Source: Actinosynnema sp. ALI-1.44 (GTDB taxonomy: Bacteria > Actinomycetota > Actinomycetes > Mycobacteriales > Pseudonocardiaceae). From it: a stretch of 64,000 bases of DNA. Each line of letters opens with the position of its first letter. Position 1 is the stretch's first letter. The DNA lies in contig NZ_MTQO01000054.1 in the NCBI RefSeq assembly GCF_001984155.1, positions 992,001 to 1,056,000 on the forward strand, read 5' to 3'. Position numbers and translations under genes: made by a program. This document shows, piece by piece, positions 56,158 to 64,000 of this stretch. A model generated the notes under the pieces. That model was given only the letters and a program-made list of their open reading frames with translations, did no database searches and had not been told where the DNA came from.

Positions 56158-56736
56158 ATGAACACTATGAAGACGGATCTGCACCACTACCTGCGGGATG
56201 TGCGCGAAGCGATGGTTTGGAAGCTGGACGGCCTGTCCGAACACGACATCCGCCGCCCGCTGACCCCGACCGGCACGAACCTGCTCGGCCTGGTCAAGCA
56301 CCTGGCCGGGGTGGAACTGCTGTACTTCGGCTTGGTGTTCGGTCGTCCCTTCGCCGAACACGTGCCGTGGCTGCGTCAGGACGCTGAGCCCAACACGGAC
56401 ATGTTCGCGACGGCGGAGGAGTCGCGTTCGGACATCGTGGGCCTGTACCAACGCGCGTGGGCACACGCCGACACGACCATCGAGGAGCTGCCGCTGGACA
56501 CCGTCGGCCACGTGGAATGGTGGCCGGGCAACAAGACCACACTGCACCGCGTCCTGGTCCACGTGATCGCGGAGGCCAACCGGCACGTCGGCCACGCCGA
56601 CATCGTCCGCGAACTCGTCGACGGCGCGGTGGGCCTCAACCAGGGCAACGACTTCATGCCCGCGGTCGACAAAGCGTGGTGGGCCGACTACCACGCCGCC
56701 GTGACCAAGGTGTCAGACGGATTCGCCCAACAATGA
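56158..56736 (+). CDS. DinB-like (DUF664) four-helix protein
   Basis: A 192-residue protein with the DinB/mycothiol-transferase fold: DLHHYLRDVREAMVWKLDGL, LLGLVKHLAGVELLYFGLVF and TLHRVLVHVIAEANRHVGHA. The three histidines in VKHLAG, VHVI and RHVGHAD match the metal-binding positions of this superfamily, which includes mycothiol- and bacillithiol-dependent enzymes. ATG 56158 or 56167 are equally placed. It is divergent from a sigma factor gene and convergent with an NmrA remnant (24-nt overlap). Confidence 0.85.
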   Translation: MNTMKTDLHHYLRDVREAMVWKLDGLSEHDIRRPLTPTGTNLLGLVKHLAGVELLYFGLVFGRPFAEHVPWLRQDAEPNTDMFATAEESRSDIVGLYQRAWAHADTTIEELPLDTVGHVEWWPGNKTTLHRVLVHVIAEANRHVGHADIVRELVDGAVGLNQGNDFMPAVDKAWWADYHAAVTKVSDGFAQQ

Positions 56737-56877
56737 ACGGTTGTCGGCGAAGAACTCGGTGAGGGTCGTCGCGGGACGGCCGGTGAGGCGCTCGACCGCT
56801 CGGGTGGTGATGTCGAACCAGCCGTCCCGCATGTTCTGCGTCACCTGCTTGCCGGACGCCCCGGTGACGACGAGCAT
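56713..56877 (-). pseudogene. Remnant: NmrA-like NAD(P)-binding protein with internal deletion
   Basis: A 54-codon open frame with an intact RBS (GGAGG, 4 nt before ATG 56877) reads MLVVTGASGKQ, the start of an NmrA-like Rossmann domain. It then jumps to VTQNMRDGWFDITTRAVERL and TGRPATTLTEFFADNRSLL, the usual end of such proteins. More than 200 central residues are missing, with the frame preserved. It may still be translated but cannot fold as an NmrA enzyme. Confidence 0.7.
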
Positions 56878-56941
56878 CTGTCCTCCTTCGGTTCGATGTG
56901 CTGCCCTCATCCTTTCCGGAGCGGCGGATTCCCGTAAGTAG

Positions 56942-56955
56942 GCACATCAATGTGC
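56942..56955. promoter_or_regulatory. Palindrome upstream of the NmrA remnant
   Basis: GCACATCAATGTGC is a perfect 6-bp-arm palindrome, 65 nt upstream of the NmrA remnant start. NmrA-like genes are often divergent from HxlR regulators, and this may be a leftover operator. No HxlR gene is present nearby. Confidence 0.4.
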
Positions 56956-57013
56956 GCATCAACCGATCGGTGGATACCGCCGTGGCCGCGGTGGACAGCC
57001 GTGCTCGGCCGAT

Positions 57014-58153
57014 GTGTCGATGTTCCGGGACTGGTTGGTCAGCAGGCTGAACGCCATGAATCAGTCACGGGTCCTCGCGCCGGATCTCGCGCGGGGGATG
57101 ATGCTGGCGTTCATCGCGTTGGCGAACGCGGTGCTCTATCTGTACGACCGGCCATACGGGCCACGCCAGCACGTCATCGAACACGACATGCTTGATCGCG
57201 TTGTCAGCGTGCTCAACGTTGTTCTCGTCGAGATTCGCGGTTATCCGATGTTCGCCGCGCTGTTCGCGTACGGCGTTGTGCAGATGTTGCGCCGACATCC
57301 GAAACAGGTGCTGCGGCGACGGTTCCGCTGGATGATCGTGTTCGGGTTCGTGCATGCCGTCGTGCTGTTTCCCGCCGACATCCTCGGGCTGTACGGGGTT
57401 ATGGGGTTCGTGCTGCTGGCTGTCGTTCGTTGGCGGGACCGTGCGTTGCTCACGGCTGCGGCGTGGTGGCTCGTTGTTGTTGCTGTGGTGCAGGGGATTG
57501 TTTATTCGACTCCGGCGCACACCAGCCAGCGGTCGTTCTTCTGGTCGTTCGCGATCGACGATCCGCTCGCTGCTCTGGCATGGCATCCGTTGGAGTGGGT
57601 GATGTCACCGTTCGGCATTCTTGGCGTGGGCAGCGCCATGCTGGTCGGTGTGTGGGCCGCTCGCCGCGGGGTCCTTGAGGATCCCACTAGTCATCAAGCC
57701 TTGTTGAAACGGACTGCGGTCGTCGGGATCACGGCGGCGGTTCTCGGTGGACTGCCGATGGGGCTCGCGGTCGGTGGTTTCTGGCACCCTGGCTCGACGG
57801 CGGTGCTGTGGGCGGCGTCCGCGGTGCACTCGGTGACAGGTGTCGCGGGTGGCCTGGGCTACGCGGCGTTGATCGGCCTGATAGCCGCGAAGGCGCCGAG
57901 AGGCCGGATCGTCGATGCTTTGCGTGCGTGCGGGGAGCGTTCGCTCAGTTGCTATCTGTTCCAGTCAGTGGTGTTCGTGGCGTTGCTGATGCCGTACACG
58001 TTCGGCTTGGGCGGTGTCCTGGGATCGGCCGAGGTCGCGCTGGTCGCGGTGGGCACGTGGCTGGTGTCCGTCCTGCTCGCCGACCAGGTGCGGCGCCGAG
58101 GCAAACGCGGCCCGGCCGAGGTGGTGCTGCGCCGCCTGACCTACCGGCGTTGA
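57014..58153 (+). CDS. DUF418-family membrane protein
   Basis: A 379-residue membrane protein with about nine hydrophobic segments. It opens with RVLAPDLARGMMLAFIALAN, the DUF418/acyltransferase-like start, and contains YPMFAALFAYGVVQMLRRHP and the DUF418 C-terminal block GERSLSCYLFQSVVFVALLM. The function of the family is unknown; distant similarity to membrane acyltransferases is suspected. The start may be GTG 57014, ATG 57020 or ATG 57056; the last precedes the conserved region most closely. It lies 18 nt before the sensor kinase gene and may be co-transcribed with it. Confidence 0.88.
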   Translation: MSMFRDWLVSRLNAMNQSRVLAPDLARGMMLAFIALANAVLYLYDRPYGPRQHVIEHDMLDRVVSVLNVVLVEIRGYPMFAALFAYGVVQMLRRHPKQVLRRRFRWMIVFGFVHAVVLFPADILGLYGVMGFVLLAVVRWRDRALLTAAAWWLVVVAVVQGIVYSTPAHTSQRSFFWSFAIDDPLAALAWHPLEWVMSPFGILGVGSAMLVGVWAARRGVLEDPTSHQALLKRTAVVGITAAVLGGLPMGLAVGGFWHPGSTAVLWAASAVHSVTGVAGGLGYAALIGLIAAKAPRGRIVDALRACGERSLSCYLFQSVVFVALLMPYTFGLGGVLGSAEVALVAVGTWLVSVLLADQVRRRGKRGPAEVVLRRLTYRR

Positions 58154-58171
58154 CCTGGGAGGCTGGAAGCT

Positions 58172-59335
58172 GTGACGTCGGTGGATGAAAGGTTGGAACG
58201 GCGATGGAACCTTGCCTGGGCGCTCGCCCCGTACGGCGTGCTGCTGGCGGCGTGCGTGGTGTCGCTGACCGGTGGCACGGCCAGTTGGGTCACCATCGTT
58301 GTCGCCGGAGGCTTGGCGCTGTGGCACTGGTGGTTCATCGTCGAGCATCCACAGTGGTGGGAGCGGCAGACCATCGCGATGACCGGGTACTTCGTCGGCC
58401 TGTTGGCGTTCGTGGTGGTCCTTGTCCTGCGTGATCACAGCTTCCTGCTGTTCACACCGATGTGCTACGTCCTGGCGTTCGTCGCCCTGCCCGGGTGGGT
58501 GGCGTACGCCGGTGTTGTCCTGGCCAACGTCCCGTGGCTGGTCGCGCCTGGTCCTGACGTGCTCGACATCGTGGTGATCACGCCGATGGCAGGGCTGGTG
58601 GGATGGGCGATCCGGACGATGGAACGTGAGGCGATCCGGCGCAGGGAGGTCAACGACAAGCTGGTCGCCGTCGCGGGCGAGAACGCGAAACTGCACGCGA
58701 TGCTGCTGGAACGAGCGAGGGAGACCGGGATGATGGCGGAACGCGCTCGGATCGCCAGGGAGATCCACGACACAGTCGCCCAGGGACTGGCCGGGATCGT
58801 CACCCAGTTGGAGACGGTGGCCGAACTGGCCCCCGCCGATCCTGTCCGCGGCCGCATCGACACGGCCCGGCGGCTGGCTCGGACCAGCCTCGTCGAGGTT
58901 CGCCGATCCATCGACGCACTGCGCCCCGGGCCGTTGCGGGACGCTCGGCTCAGCGAAGCCGTCGAACAGGCGGTACGGACATGGCGGGCGCAGTACGACA
59001 CGCCGGTGACAGTCACCGTGACCGGTACGCCGCAGCCGATGCACGCCGAAGTCGAGGTCACGGTCCTGCGCGCCACTCAGGAAACCCTGTCGAACGTCGG
59101 CAGGCACGCCAAGGCTGACCGGGTCGACGTCACACTGTCGTACATGGAGGATGTTGTCGTGCTCGATGTCCGTGACGATGGAACTGGCTTCGATCCAGGT
59201 GCTGCCAGGGGATTCGGGCTCACCGCGTTGCGCCAACGGGTGCGGCTGCTGTCGGGTACCGTCGAGGTCGAGTCCGCACCTGGCGCCGGGACCGCCGTCA
59301 GTGTCGCCGTGCCCCTGATCGGGGTGGACGCGTGA
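58172..59335 (+). CDS. NarL-type sensor histidine kinase
   Basis: A 387-residue sensor kinase. Five or six hydrophobic segments fill residues 15-155, followed by a coiled linker. The HisKA_3 dimerisation box is ERARIAREIHDTVAQGLAGI with the phosphorylated His at about 199. The ATPase domain has RATQETLSNVGRHAKADRVD (N box) and VLDVRDDGTGFDPGAARGFG (G box). GTG 58172 follows GGGAGG at 9-nt spacing. It overlaps the response regulator gene by 4 nt. The signal is unknown; the membrane-embedded input region suggests an envelope stimulus. Confidence 0.95.
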   Translation: MTSVDERLERRWNLAWALAPYGVLLAACVVSLTGGTASWVTIVVAGGLALWHWWFIVEHPQWWERQTIAMTGYFVGLLAFVVVLVLRDHSFLLFTPMCYVLAFVALPGWVAYAGVVLANVPWLVAPGPDVLDIVVITPMAGLVGWAIRTMEREAIRRREVNDKLVAVAGENAKLHAMLLERARETGMMAERARIAREIHDTVAQGLAGIVTQLETVAELAPADPVRGRIDTARRLARTSLVEVRRSIDALRPGPLRDARLSEAVEQAVRTWRAQYDTPVTVTVTGTPQPMHAEVEVTVLRATQETLSNVGRHAKADRVDVTLSYMEDVVVLDVRDDGTGFDPGAARGFGLTALRQRVRLLSGTVEVESAPGAGTAVSVAVPLIGVDA

Positions 59336-59961
59336 TCCGGCTGGTGATCGTCGACGACCACCCGGTGGTCCGCGACGGCCTGCGCGGAATGCTCGGTACC
59401 CAGCCGGACTTCGAGATCGTCAGCGAAGCGGCGGGTGGTGCCGAGGCGCTGACGGTCGTGGCCGCCGGTCGGCCGGACGTCGTGCTGACCGATCTGCGGA
59501 TGCCGGAACCCAGTGGCGCGACTCTGATCCGGCTGCTGCGCGAACGCGTCCCCACGACACGGGTGCTCGTGCTCACCACGCACGACACGGATTCCGACGT
59601 GCTGCCCGCGATCGAGGCGGGTGCGATCGGGTACCTGCTCAAAGACGCCCCACGCGAGGAGCTTTTCCGTGCTGTGCGGGCCGCTGCTCGCAACGAGAGT
59701 GTGCTTTCCCCTTCCGTGGCAGCGCTTCTGCTCAGCCGCGTCCGCCCGAAACGGCCGTCGCCGTCGGTGAAGCTGAGCGCGCGGGAACGCGAGGTGCTGG
59801 CCTTTGTCGCACAGGGCAGGAACAATCGGGAGATCGCCGCCGTGCTGCACATCAGCGAGGCAACCGTGAAGACCCACCTGCTGCACATCTACGCGAAGCT
59901 CGAAGTACCCGATCGTGCCGCGGCGGTCGCGGCGGCCTACCAGCGGGGCATCCTGACCTAG
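59332..59961 (+). CDS. NarL/LuxR-type response regulator
   Basis: A 209-residue response regulator. The receiver domain has the acidic pair in LVIVDDHPVVRDGL, the phospho-acceptor Asp54 in VLTDLRMPEP and the lysine in GYLLKDAP. The C-terminal LuxR HTH is LSAREREVLAFVAQGRNNRE followed by ATVKTHLLHIYAKL. GTG 59332 overlaps the kinase stop (GTGA). The 3' end overlaps the convergent LysR gene by 4 nt. The DUF418 gene just upstream could be part of the regulated set. Confidence 0.96.
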   Translation: MIRLVIVDDHPVVRDGLRGMLGTQPDFEIVSEAAGGAEALTVVAAGRPDVVLTDLRMPEPSGATLIRLLRERVPTTRVLVLTTHDTDSDVLPAIEAGAIGYLLKDAPREELFRAVRAAARNESVLSPSVAALLLSRVRPKRPSPSVKLSAREREVLAFVAQGRNNREIAAVLHISEATVKTHLLHIYAKLEVPDRAAAVAAAYQRGILT

Positions 59962-60860
59962 CGCAGGCCAGGCGTGTGCGACGCCAGCAGTGCGAGGAAG
60001 TCGTCGGCCGCCTGGCTGCGATAGCCACCGGCGCGTCGGATGGCGACGACGGGGACACGCGCGTCGATGCTGGGAACATCGATCACCCGCAGACTGCCGA
60101 TCCGCAGCTCCTCCCGGATGTTGTTGACCGGCATCAGCGCGACGCCGAGCCCGGCCTCGATCAGCCGCTTCTGGGCAGTCAGGCTGTCGACGGTGGTGAT
60201 CGACATGTTCGGCAGACCCGCCGCGGCCAACTGCTGCTCCAGCAGGCCGCGGAACGAACTGCCACGGCCGCGTTCGGCGGGGAATCCGAGCCACTTGTCA
60301 TCCCGCAACGCGCTCAGATCCGTCAGCTGTGCAGCCGTGACCCGGTGGTTGGCAGGCACAACGACGTACAGCTTCTCGTCGCCGAGCGGGATCGACTCCA
60401 GTTTGGGGTCCGCGTCGGTGTTGTAGCGCAGGCCGAGATCCGCTTCGCCGTTGCGGACGAGCGCGCTCACCTCCCGGCTGGTCGCGGTCCGCAGATCGAC
60501 CGAGACGTCGTGGGACTGGGCGGTGAATTCACGCAACGCGTCCACGATGTGCGAGTCGGCCAGTGTCCCGACGATCGCCAGCCGGAACGAACGAGCCCGC
60601 GGAGCCCGGTCCCGCACGGCCCGCTCGCCGTCGCGGACAGCGGCCAGCGCGGCCTCGGCGTACGGCAGCAAGGCCCGACCGGCGTCGGTGAGCCGCACCC
60701 GGCGGCCCTCCCGCTCGAACAAGGCGGCGCCGAGGCCGCGCTCCAGCTCGTGAATGCGACGGCTGATGGCGGGCTGGGACCGGTGCAGCCGCCGTGACGC
60801 CTCGGTGAACCCGCCCACCTCGGCGATGCAGACGAAGGTCTCGACCTCATCGAACGTCAT
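59958..60860 (-). CDS. LysR-type transcriptional regulator
   Basis: A 300-residue LysR protein: the HTH DEVETFVCIAEVGGFTEASR continues with LHRSQPAISRRIHELERGLG, then LFEREGRRVRLTDAGRALLP. The effector domain follows (FRLAIVGTLADSHIVDALRE). The divergent neighbour is a PEP-mutase-family gene, the likely target. A perfect 6-bp-arm inverted repeat starts 3 nt upstream of this gene's ATG. Confidence 0.95.
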   Translation of the reverse strand: MTFDEVETFVCIAEVGGFTEASRRLHRSQPAISRRIHELERGLGAALFEREGRRVRLTDAGRALLPYAEAALAAVRDGERAVRDRAPRARSFRLAIVGTLADSHIVDALREFTAQSHDVSVDLRTATSREVSALVRNGEADLGLRYNTDADPKLESIPLGDEKLYVVVPANHRVTAAQLTDLSALRDDKWLGFPAERGRGSSFRGLLEQQLAAAGLPNMSITTVDSLTAQKRLIEAGLGVALMPVNNIREELRIGSLRVIDVPSIDARVPVVAIRRAGGYRSQAADDFLALLASHTPGLR

Positions 60861-60862
60861 AT

Positions 60863-60879
60863 CATCAGTATTCCTGATG
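60863..60879. promoter_or_regulatory. LysR binding-site candidate
   Basis: CATCAG (60863-60868) and CTGATG (60874-60879) are perfect arms around TATTC in the 35-nt space between lysR and the PEP-mutase gene. It is well placed for autorepression and activation of the divergent gene. Confidence 0.6.
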
Positions 60880-60895
60880 GAACGAGCGTAGAACT

Positions 60896-61750
60896 ATGCA
60901 TTTGATTGATGGCTCGCGGGCGCGCACAGTGGTAGCCGTGACGAATGACCAGGCAACGAAAGCCGCACGCTTCCGCGAACTGCACGAAGGACCCTCGCCG
61001 CTGCTGCTGCCGAACCCGTGGGACGCCGGAACCGCGCGTGTGCTGGCCAGCCTCGGCTTCGAAGCCCTGGCGACCACGAGCCTCGGCGTGGCCAACACAG
61101 TGGGTCGCACAGGCGCGACCCAGCAGGAAATCCTGGACAACTGCCGTGAGATCGACGAGGCGACACCCCTGCCGGTGAACGCCGACATGGAGAACGGCTT
61201 CGCCGACGACCCGGCCCAGGCGGCGAAATCCATCGAACTGGCGGCTCAGGCAGGCATGGTCGGCGCGTCGATCGAGGACTACACCGGCAACCGCGACGCC
61301 CCGATCTACGACTTCGAACTGGCGGTGGACCGCGTCCGCGCGGCCGTGGAAACCGCGCACGCCCTCCCGGTCCCGATCCTGCTGACCGCCCGAGCCGAGA
61401 ACCTGCTGCACGGCGCGAACGACTTCGCCGACACCATCCGCCGCCTGCAGGCGTTCGAAGAAGCAGGCGCGGACGTGCTGTACGCGCCGGGCCTGCGCAC
61501 CCTGGCCGAGATGCGCACCGTGGTCGAGTCAGTGAGCAAACCCGTGAACGTCGTGATGGGCTTCGCCGACCCGGCGATCACCGTCGAGCAGCTGGCCGAG
61601 ATCGGCGTCCGCCGGGTGAGCATCGGCGCCGCGCTGTCCAGGCTCGCCCTGAAGTCGTTCATGGACGCCGCGCAGCAGATGCGCTCCGGCCGGTTCGGGT
61701 TCGTCGCGGACCTGCCGCCACTCGCCGAACTGCACCAGCACTTCGGCTGA
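60896..61750 (+). CDS. Isocitrate lyase/PEP mutase superfamily enzyme
   Basis: A 284-residue protein of the PEP mutase/isocitrate lyase family. It has the small-enzyme layout FRELHEGPSPLLLPNPWDAG, then TPLPVNADMENGFADD with the metal-binding acidic residues, GMVGASIEDYTG and PILLTARAENLLHG. The isocitrate-lyase catalytic motif KKCGH is absent. Carboxyphosphonoenolpyruvate mutase-like or oxaloacetate/2-methylisocitrate-cleaving activity is therefore more likely. ATG 60896 is the first start; GTG 60938 lies closer to the conserved region. It is divergent from a LysR gene. Confidence 0.88.
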   Translation: MHLIDGSRARTVVAVTNDQATKAARFRELHEGPSPLLLPNPWDAGTARVLASLGFEALATTSLGVANTVGRTGATQQEILDNCREIDEATPLPVNADMENGFADDPAQAAKSIELAAQAGMVGASIEDYTGNRDAPIYDFELAVDRVRAAVETAHALPVPILLTARAENLLHGANDFADTIRRLQAFEEAGADVLYAPGLRTLAEMRTVVESVSKPVNVVMGFADPAITVEQLAEIGVRRVSIGAALSRLALKSFMDAAQQMRSGRFGFVADLPPLAELHQHFG

Positions 61751-61769
61751 CCCGGCTACTGTTGGTCAC

Positions 61770-62627
61770 GTGTCTCGTACGGGGGTTGCGACGGTTCTCG
61801 CGCTGCTGGGGTGCCTGTTCGCCGGGCCCGCAGTGGCGGCCAACACACTCGACCACCAGATAACCGATCAGGACAGGTACGTACAGGCGGTCACGCCCAT
61901 CGCGGCGGACCCGGCTGTACGCCAGGAGCTGGCCGACCGGGTCAGCGACGCGATCGCGCAGAAACTCACCCCCGGTGACCTGCGCCTGCCGGACGGCGTC
62001 CAACGGGCGCTGCACTCGGCGGTGACGACGTTCGTCGAAAGCGACGACTTCCGGTCCGGCTGGGTCTCGGCCAACCGGACCGTCCAGCCCGAAGTGGTCA
62101 CCATGCTGCGGGGCGAGCAGAGCAGCCTGCGGATCGTCGACGACACCGTCGTGCTCGACCTCGGCGTGGTCTCCGACCGGGTCAAGGCGCGGCTGGTGGC
62201 CGACGACGTGCCGTTCGCGCAGCGGCTGCCGCACGTCGACGCGTTCGTCCCGCTGTTCTCCCGGCCTGCGATCCGGCAGGCGATCCCGTCGTTCGGCCTG
62301 CTGCAGGACCTGAGCGTGATCCTGCCGATCGTGGCCGCCGCGTTGATCGTCGCGGGTCTCGCCCTGTCGGCCAGGCGTCGCCGGACGCTCATCGTCACCG
62401 GTGCCGGGCTCGCCGTCTCGGGGTTGCTCGTGCTCGTCTACCAGTGGATCAGCCGGAGCCAGCTCATCTCCCGCAGTCAGTCGCCCGAGCTGACGCGTGC
62501 GTTCTACGAGGCGTTCACCGGCAACCTGTCGGTGCTGCTGTGGGTGCTTGTCGGCGTTGGTCTCGCCGCCGCACTCGGGGGCGCCGTCGTGCGTCCCCAA
62601 TCAACCGCAACACATCGGCACGGCTGA
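61770..62627 (+). CDS. Exported/membrane protein of unknown function
   Basis: A 285-residue protein with a signal peptide (VATVLALLGCLFAGPAVAAN, to about residue 24), a roughly 160-residue extracytoplasmic helical domain and three C-terminal hydrophobic segments (LSVILPIVAAALIVAGLALS, TLIVTGAGLAVSGLLVLVY, LSVLLWVLVGVGLAAALGGA). Similar proteins in actinomycetes are unassigned. TACTGT ends 7 nt before GTG 61770, so the mRNA may be leaderless. The following sigma gene is 56 nt downstream. Confidence 0.78.
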   Translation: MSRTGVATVLALLGCLFAGPAVAANTLDHQITDQDRYVQAVTPIAADPAVRQELADRVSDAIAQKLTPGDLRLPDGVQRALHSAVTTFVESDDFRSGWVSANRTVQPEVVTMLRGEQSSLRIVDDTVVLDLGVVSDRVKARLVADDVPFAQRLPHVDAFVPLFSRPAIRQAIPSFGLLQDLSVILPIVAAALIVAGLALSARRRRTLIVTGAGLAVSGLLVLVYQWISRSQLISRSQSPELTRAFYEAFTGNLSVLLWVLVGVGLAAALGGAVVRPQSTATHRHG

Positions 62628-62682
62628 AACGTCCAAGGAGCGTGACACCAGAACAGACCAGCCGGCGGACTCCGAGGTGTGC

Positions 62683-63207
62683 ATGACGTTCGACGACTTC
62701 GTGGCAGAACGGTTGGATCCGCTGCTGCGCTACGCCACGGTGCTCTGCTACGACCCCGACCTGGCCAAGGACATCGTCCAGGAGGTGTTGCTGCGGGCAC
62801 AACAGCAGTGGCCGCGGATCTCGACCACAGTGGACTCACCTGCCGCGTACGTCAAGCGCATGGTCACCAACGAGTTCCTCTCCTTGCGCCGCCGGGCGTC
62901 CACCCGTGAGGTGGGTACCTCCCTGCGCGTGCTCGACGAGCTGGGCGCACCGACCGCTGACGTGACCGGGCAGTACGACGAGCGCGAAGCCATGATGGCC
63001 AAGCTCGCCACCCTGCCGCGGCGTCAGCGCGCGGCGCTGGTGCTGCGTTACTACGAGGGCTACGACGACGCCGCGATCGCCGCGGAGCTCGACTGCCGCC
63101 CTGGCACAGTGCGCAGCCTCATCTCGCGGGGCCTGGCCACCCTGCGGATCAGGTCGCACAGCCCTGTCGACAGGCCGACGCTGACGATGGCGAAGGAGAT
63201 GGGCTGA
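62683..63207 (+). CDS. SigE-family ECF sigma factor
   Basis: A 174-residue sigma factor of the small SigE-family (TIGR02983) group. Region 2: FVAERLDPLLRYATVLCYDP and DIVQEVLLRAQQQW. Region 4: ATLPRRQRAALVLRYYEGYD and ELDCRPGTVRSLISRGLATL. ATG 62683 is used; GTG 62677 is an alternative. The next gene starts 2 nt after the stop and encodes a single-pass membrane protein, the usual place for an anti-sigma factor or sigma-associated protein. Confidence 0.93.
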   Translation: MTFDDFVAERLDPLLRYATVLCYDPDLAKDIVQEVLLRAQQQWPRISTTVDSPAAYVKRMVTNEFLSLRRRASTREVGTSLRVLDELGAPTADVTGQYDEREAMMAKLATLPRRQRAALVLRYYEGYDDAAIAAELDCRPGTVRSLISRGLATLRIRSHSPVDRPTLTMAKEMG

Positions 63208-63208
63208 C

Positions 63209-63781
63209 ATGGCCGACGAGACCACTTTTCGAGACGCTCTGGCTCAGCACGCGGAGCGCAGGCAGGGAGAGCAGGACATCCTGATGGCACTGGAACAAGC
63301 GGAGAAGCCGGTACGCGGGCGAAGCCGGTACGTGTGGGTCGCGGCGGGCGCCGTCGCCCTCGCGGGCGCCGCCATCGTCGGCACCACGCTCCTCGGCAGC
63401 AGCCCCGCCGCCTACGCGGTGAACAAGAACGCCGACGGTACCGTGACGGTGTCCATCAAGGACATCCAGTCGATCGAACCGGCGAACGCGAAGCTGCGGG
63501 AGTTGGGCGTGCGCGCCAAGGCAGTCCCGACGACGTCGAGCTGCGCACCGCTCGACGAATCGACCATCTACCGCGGAGCCGAGTGGAACACGGCCTACAG
63601 CGACACGGACAGCTCGGTGACCTTCAGCGCGAAGATCCCGGAGGGCTACACCATGCTTCTCACCGTGTCGGACAAGCCGGACCGCGGCAGCGGCATCGGA
63701 TTCACCGCGCCGGTGAAGGATCCGGCGCCGTCGTGCCTGCTCGACCCGGCGGACGACCCGAGCATGCGTGCGGGCAACTGA
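63209..63781 (+). CDS. Single-pass membrane protein paired with the sigma factor
   Basis: A 190-residue protein with a 40-residue cytoplasmic N-terminus (TTFRDALAQHAERRQGEQDI), one transmembrane helix (YVWVAAGAVALAGAAIVGTT) and an extracytoplasmic domain with two cysteines (TTSSCAPLD, APSCLLDP). ATG 63209 is 2 nt from the sigma stop. This topology is that of sigma-linked anti-sigma factors, but the N-terminus lacks the zinc HxxxCxxC motif, so anti-sigma function is inferred from position only. Confidence 0.82.
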   Translation: MADETTFRDALAQHAERRQGEQDILMALEQAEKPVRGRSRYVWVAAGAVALAGAAIVGTTLLGSSPAAYAVNKNADGTVTVSIKDIQSIEPANAKLRELGVRAKAVPTTSSCAPLDESTIYRGAEWNTAYSDTDSSVTFSAKIPEGYTMLLTVSDKPDRGSGIGFTAPVKDPAPSCLLDPADDPSMRAGN

Positions 63782-63788
63782 GAAGGCG

Positions 63789-63926
63789 TTGTGCGTCCGA
63801 GTGGTCGCCATTGTCGGCGGCACACTCGCCGCGCTTCCGATGATCACGTTCATTACGGTGGGGGTCGTCGGGGACCATCCACGACCACCACGGCCGCCGA
63901 CGTCCACGACCAGGTGCGCGCCGTGA
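63789..63926 (+). CDS. Possible small membrane peptide
   Basis: A 45-codon frame from TTG 63789 to TGA 63926 contains one hydrophobic stretch (VVAIVGGTLAALPMITFITV) and a proline/threonine-rich tail. No Shine-Dalgarno sequence is clear. It could be a third gene of the sigma operon or chance. Confidence 0.25.
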   Translation: MCVRVVAIVGGTLAALPMITFITVGVVGDHPRPPRPPTSTTRCAP

Positions 63927-63954
63927 GAAGGGTGCCTTGCCCAAGGCACCCTTC
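63927..63954. terminator. 13-bp stem bidirectional terminator
   Basis: GAAGGGTGCCTTG (63927-63939) and CAAGGCACCCTTC (63942-63954) are perfect arms separated by CC. It sits between the sigma operon and a convergent gene entering from the right edge. Confidence 0.8.
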
Positions 63955-63959
63955 GCCCG

Positions 63960-64000
63960 TTACGGCTTCTGCGCGACAACCAGGACGGCGCCGAATTCCG
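63960..64000 (-). CDS. C-terminal end of a gene entering from the right
   Basis: The minus strand reads EFGAVLVVAQKP to a TAA at 63960-63962. The ending VLVVAQKP is common in class I SAM-dependent methyltransferases, but 13 codons are too few for a firm call. It converges on the terminator at 63927-63954. Confidence 0.45.
   Translation of the reverse strand, partial: EFGAVLVVAQKP

Overview
The window is about 70 percent G+C with strong G/C bias at third codon positions. It carries a germacradienol/geosmin synthase, several SigG-type sigma factors, ASCH and RES proteins and a fused hydrolase-ABC protein. This points to a filamentous actinomycete, most likely Pseudonocardiales (Amycolatopsis/Kibdelosporangium type; inferred from gene content only). 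About 62 protein genes, 6 decayed genes and one frameshifted gene are supported. No rRNA, tRNA, CRISPR array or intact insertion sequence was seen.

Layout. 1-1708: argG (3' part outside the window) with a leaderless promoter and ARG box, plus a small conserved gene. 1771-8199: a tightly coupled five-gene minus-strand operon (MoxR ATPase, unknown protein, HExxH-VWA protein, unknown protein, PaaK-like adenylating enzyme) with gene remnants at both ends. 8255-12197: ABC permease and a membrane-anchored alpha/beta-hydrolase fused to an ABC ATPase. 12374-15488: TerC behind a candidate yybP-ykoY-type riboswitch, then an S9 peptidase. 15492-17497: RES toxin/antitoxin pair with a large nested palindrome, then an ASCH protein. 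17513-28164: a sugar-utilisation locus (ABC importer, secreted GH172/DUF2961 hydrolase, LacI regulator, FucI-like isomerase, FGGY kinase). 28202-32664: TetR, guanidinium exporter, decayed nitric oxide synthase, beta-propeller protein. 32712-38908: prenyltransferase-like, methyltransferase and glycosyltransferase genes downstream of a caspase-NTPase-TPR gene, divergent from an alpha/beta hydrolase. 39079-49000: transporters, lipB, regulators and a cluster of gene remnants. 49083-54000: geosmin synthase, rnhA, LTA-synthase-like sulfatase. 54243-64000: LLM oxidoreductase, sigma factors, a two-component pair, PEP-mutase family enzyme, and a sigma/anti-sigma-like pair.

The best-supported functional unit is the sugar locus. 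Two promoters, each with TTGACA-N17-TAGCGT followed at once by a near-identical LacI-type operator, tie the importer operon to the isomerase/kinase operon. With a secreted GH172 enzyme in between, the simplest reading is release, uptake and catabolism of D-arabinose (or a related furanose) through D-ribulose.

The two loci most likely to hold poorly described biology are the five-gene MoxR/HExxH-VWA/PaaK-like operon and the caspase-NTPase-TPR gene with its divergent hydrolase. The latter is interrupted by a C10 tract: one base fewer restores a TPR tail that ends 3 nt before the next gene. The window is also rich in decayed genes (SigJ tail, two SDR remnants, NmrA, LysR, bNOS, one unidentified), several of them joined by internal deletions.
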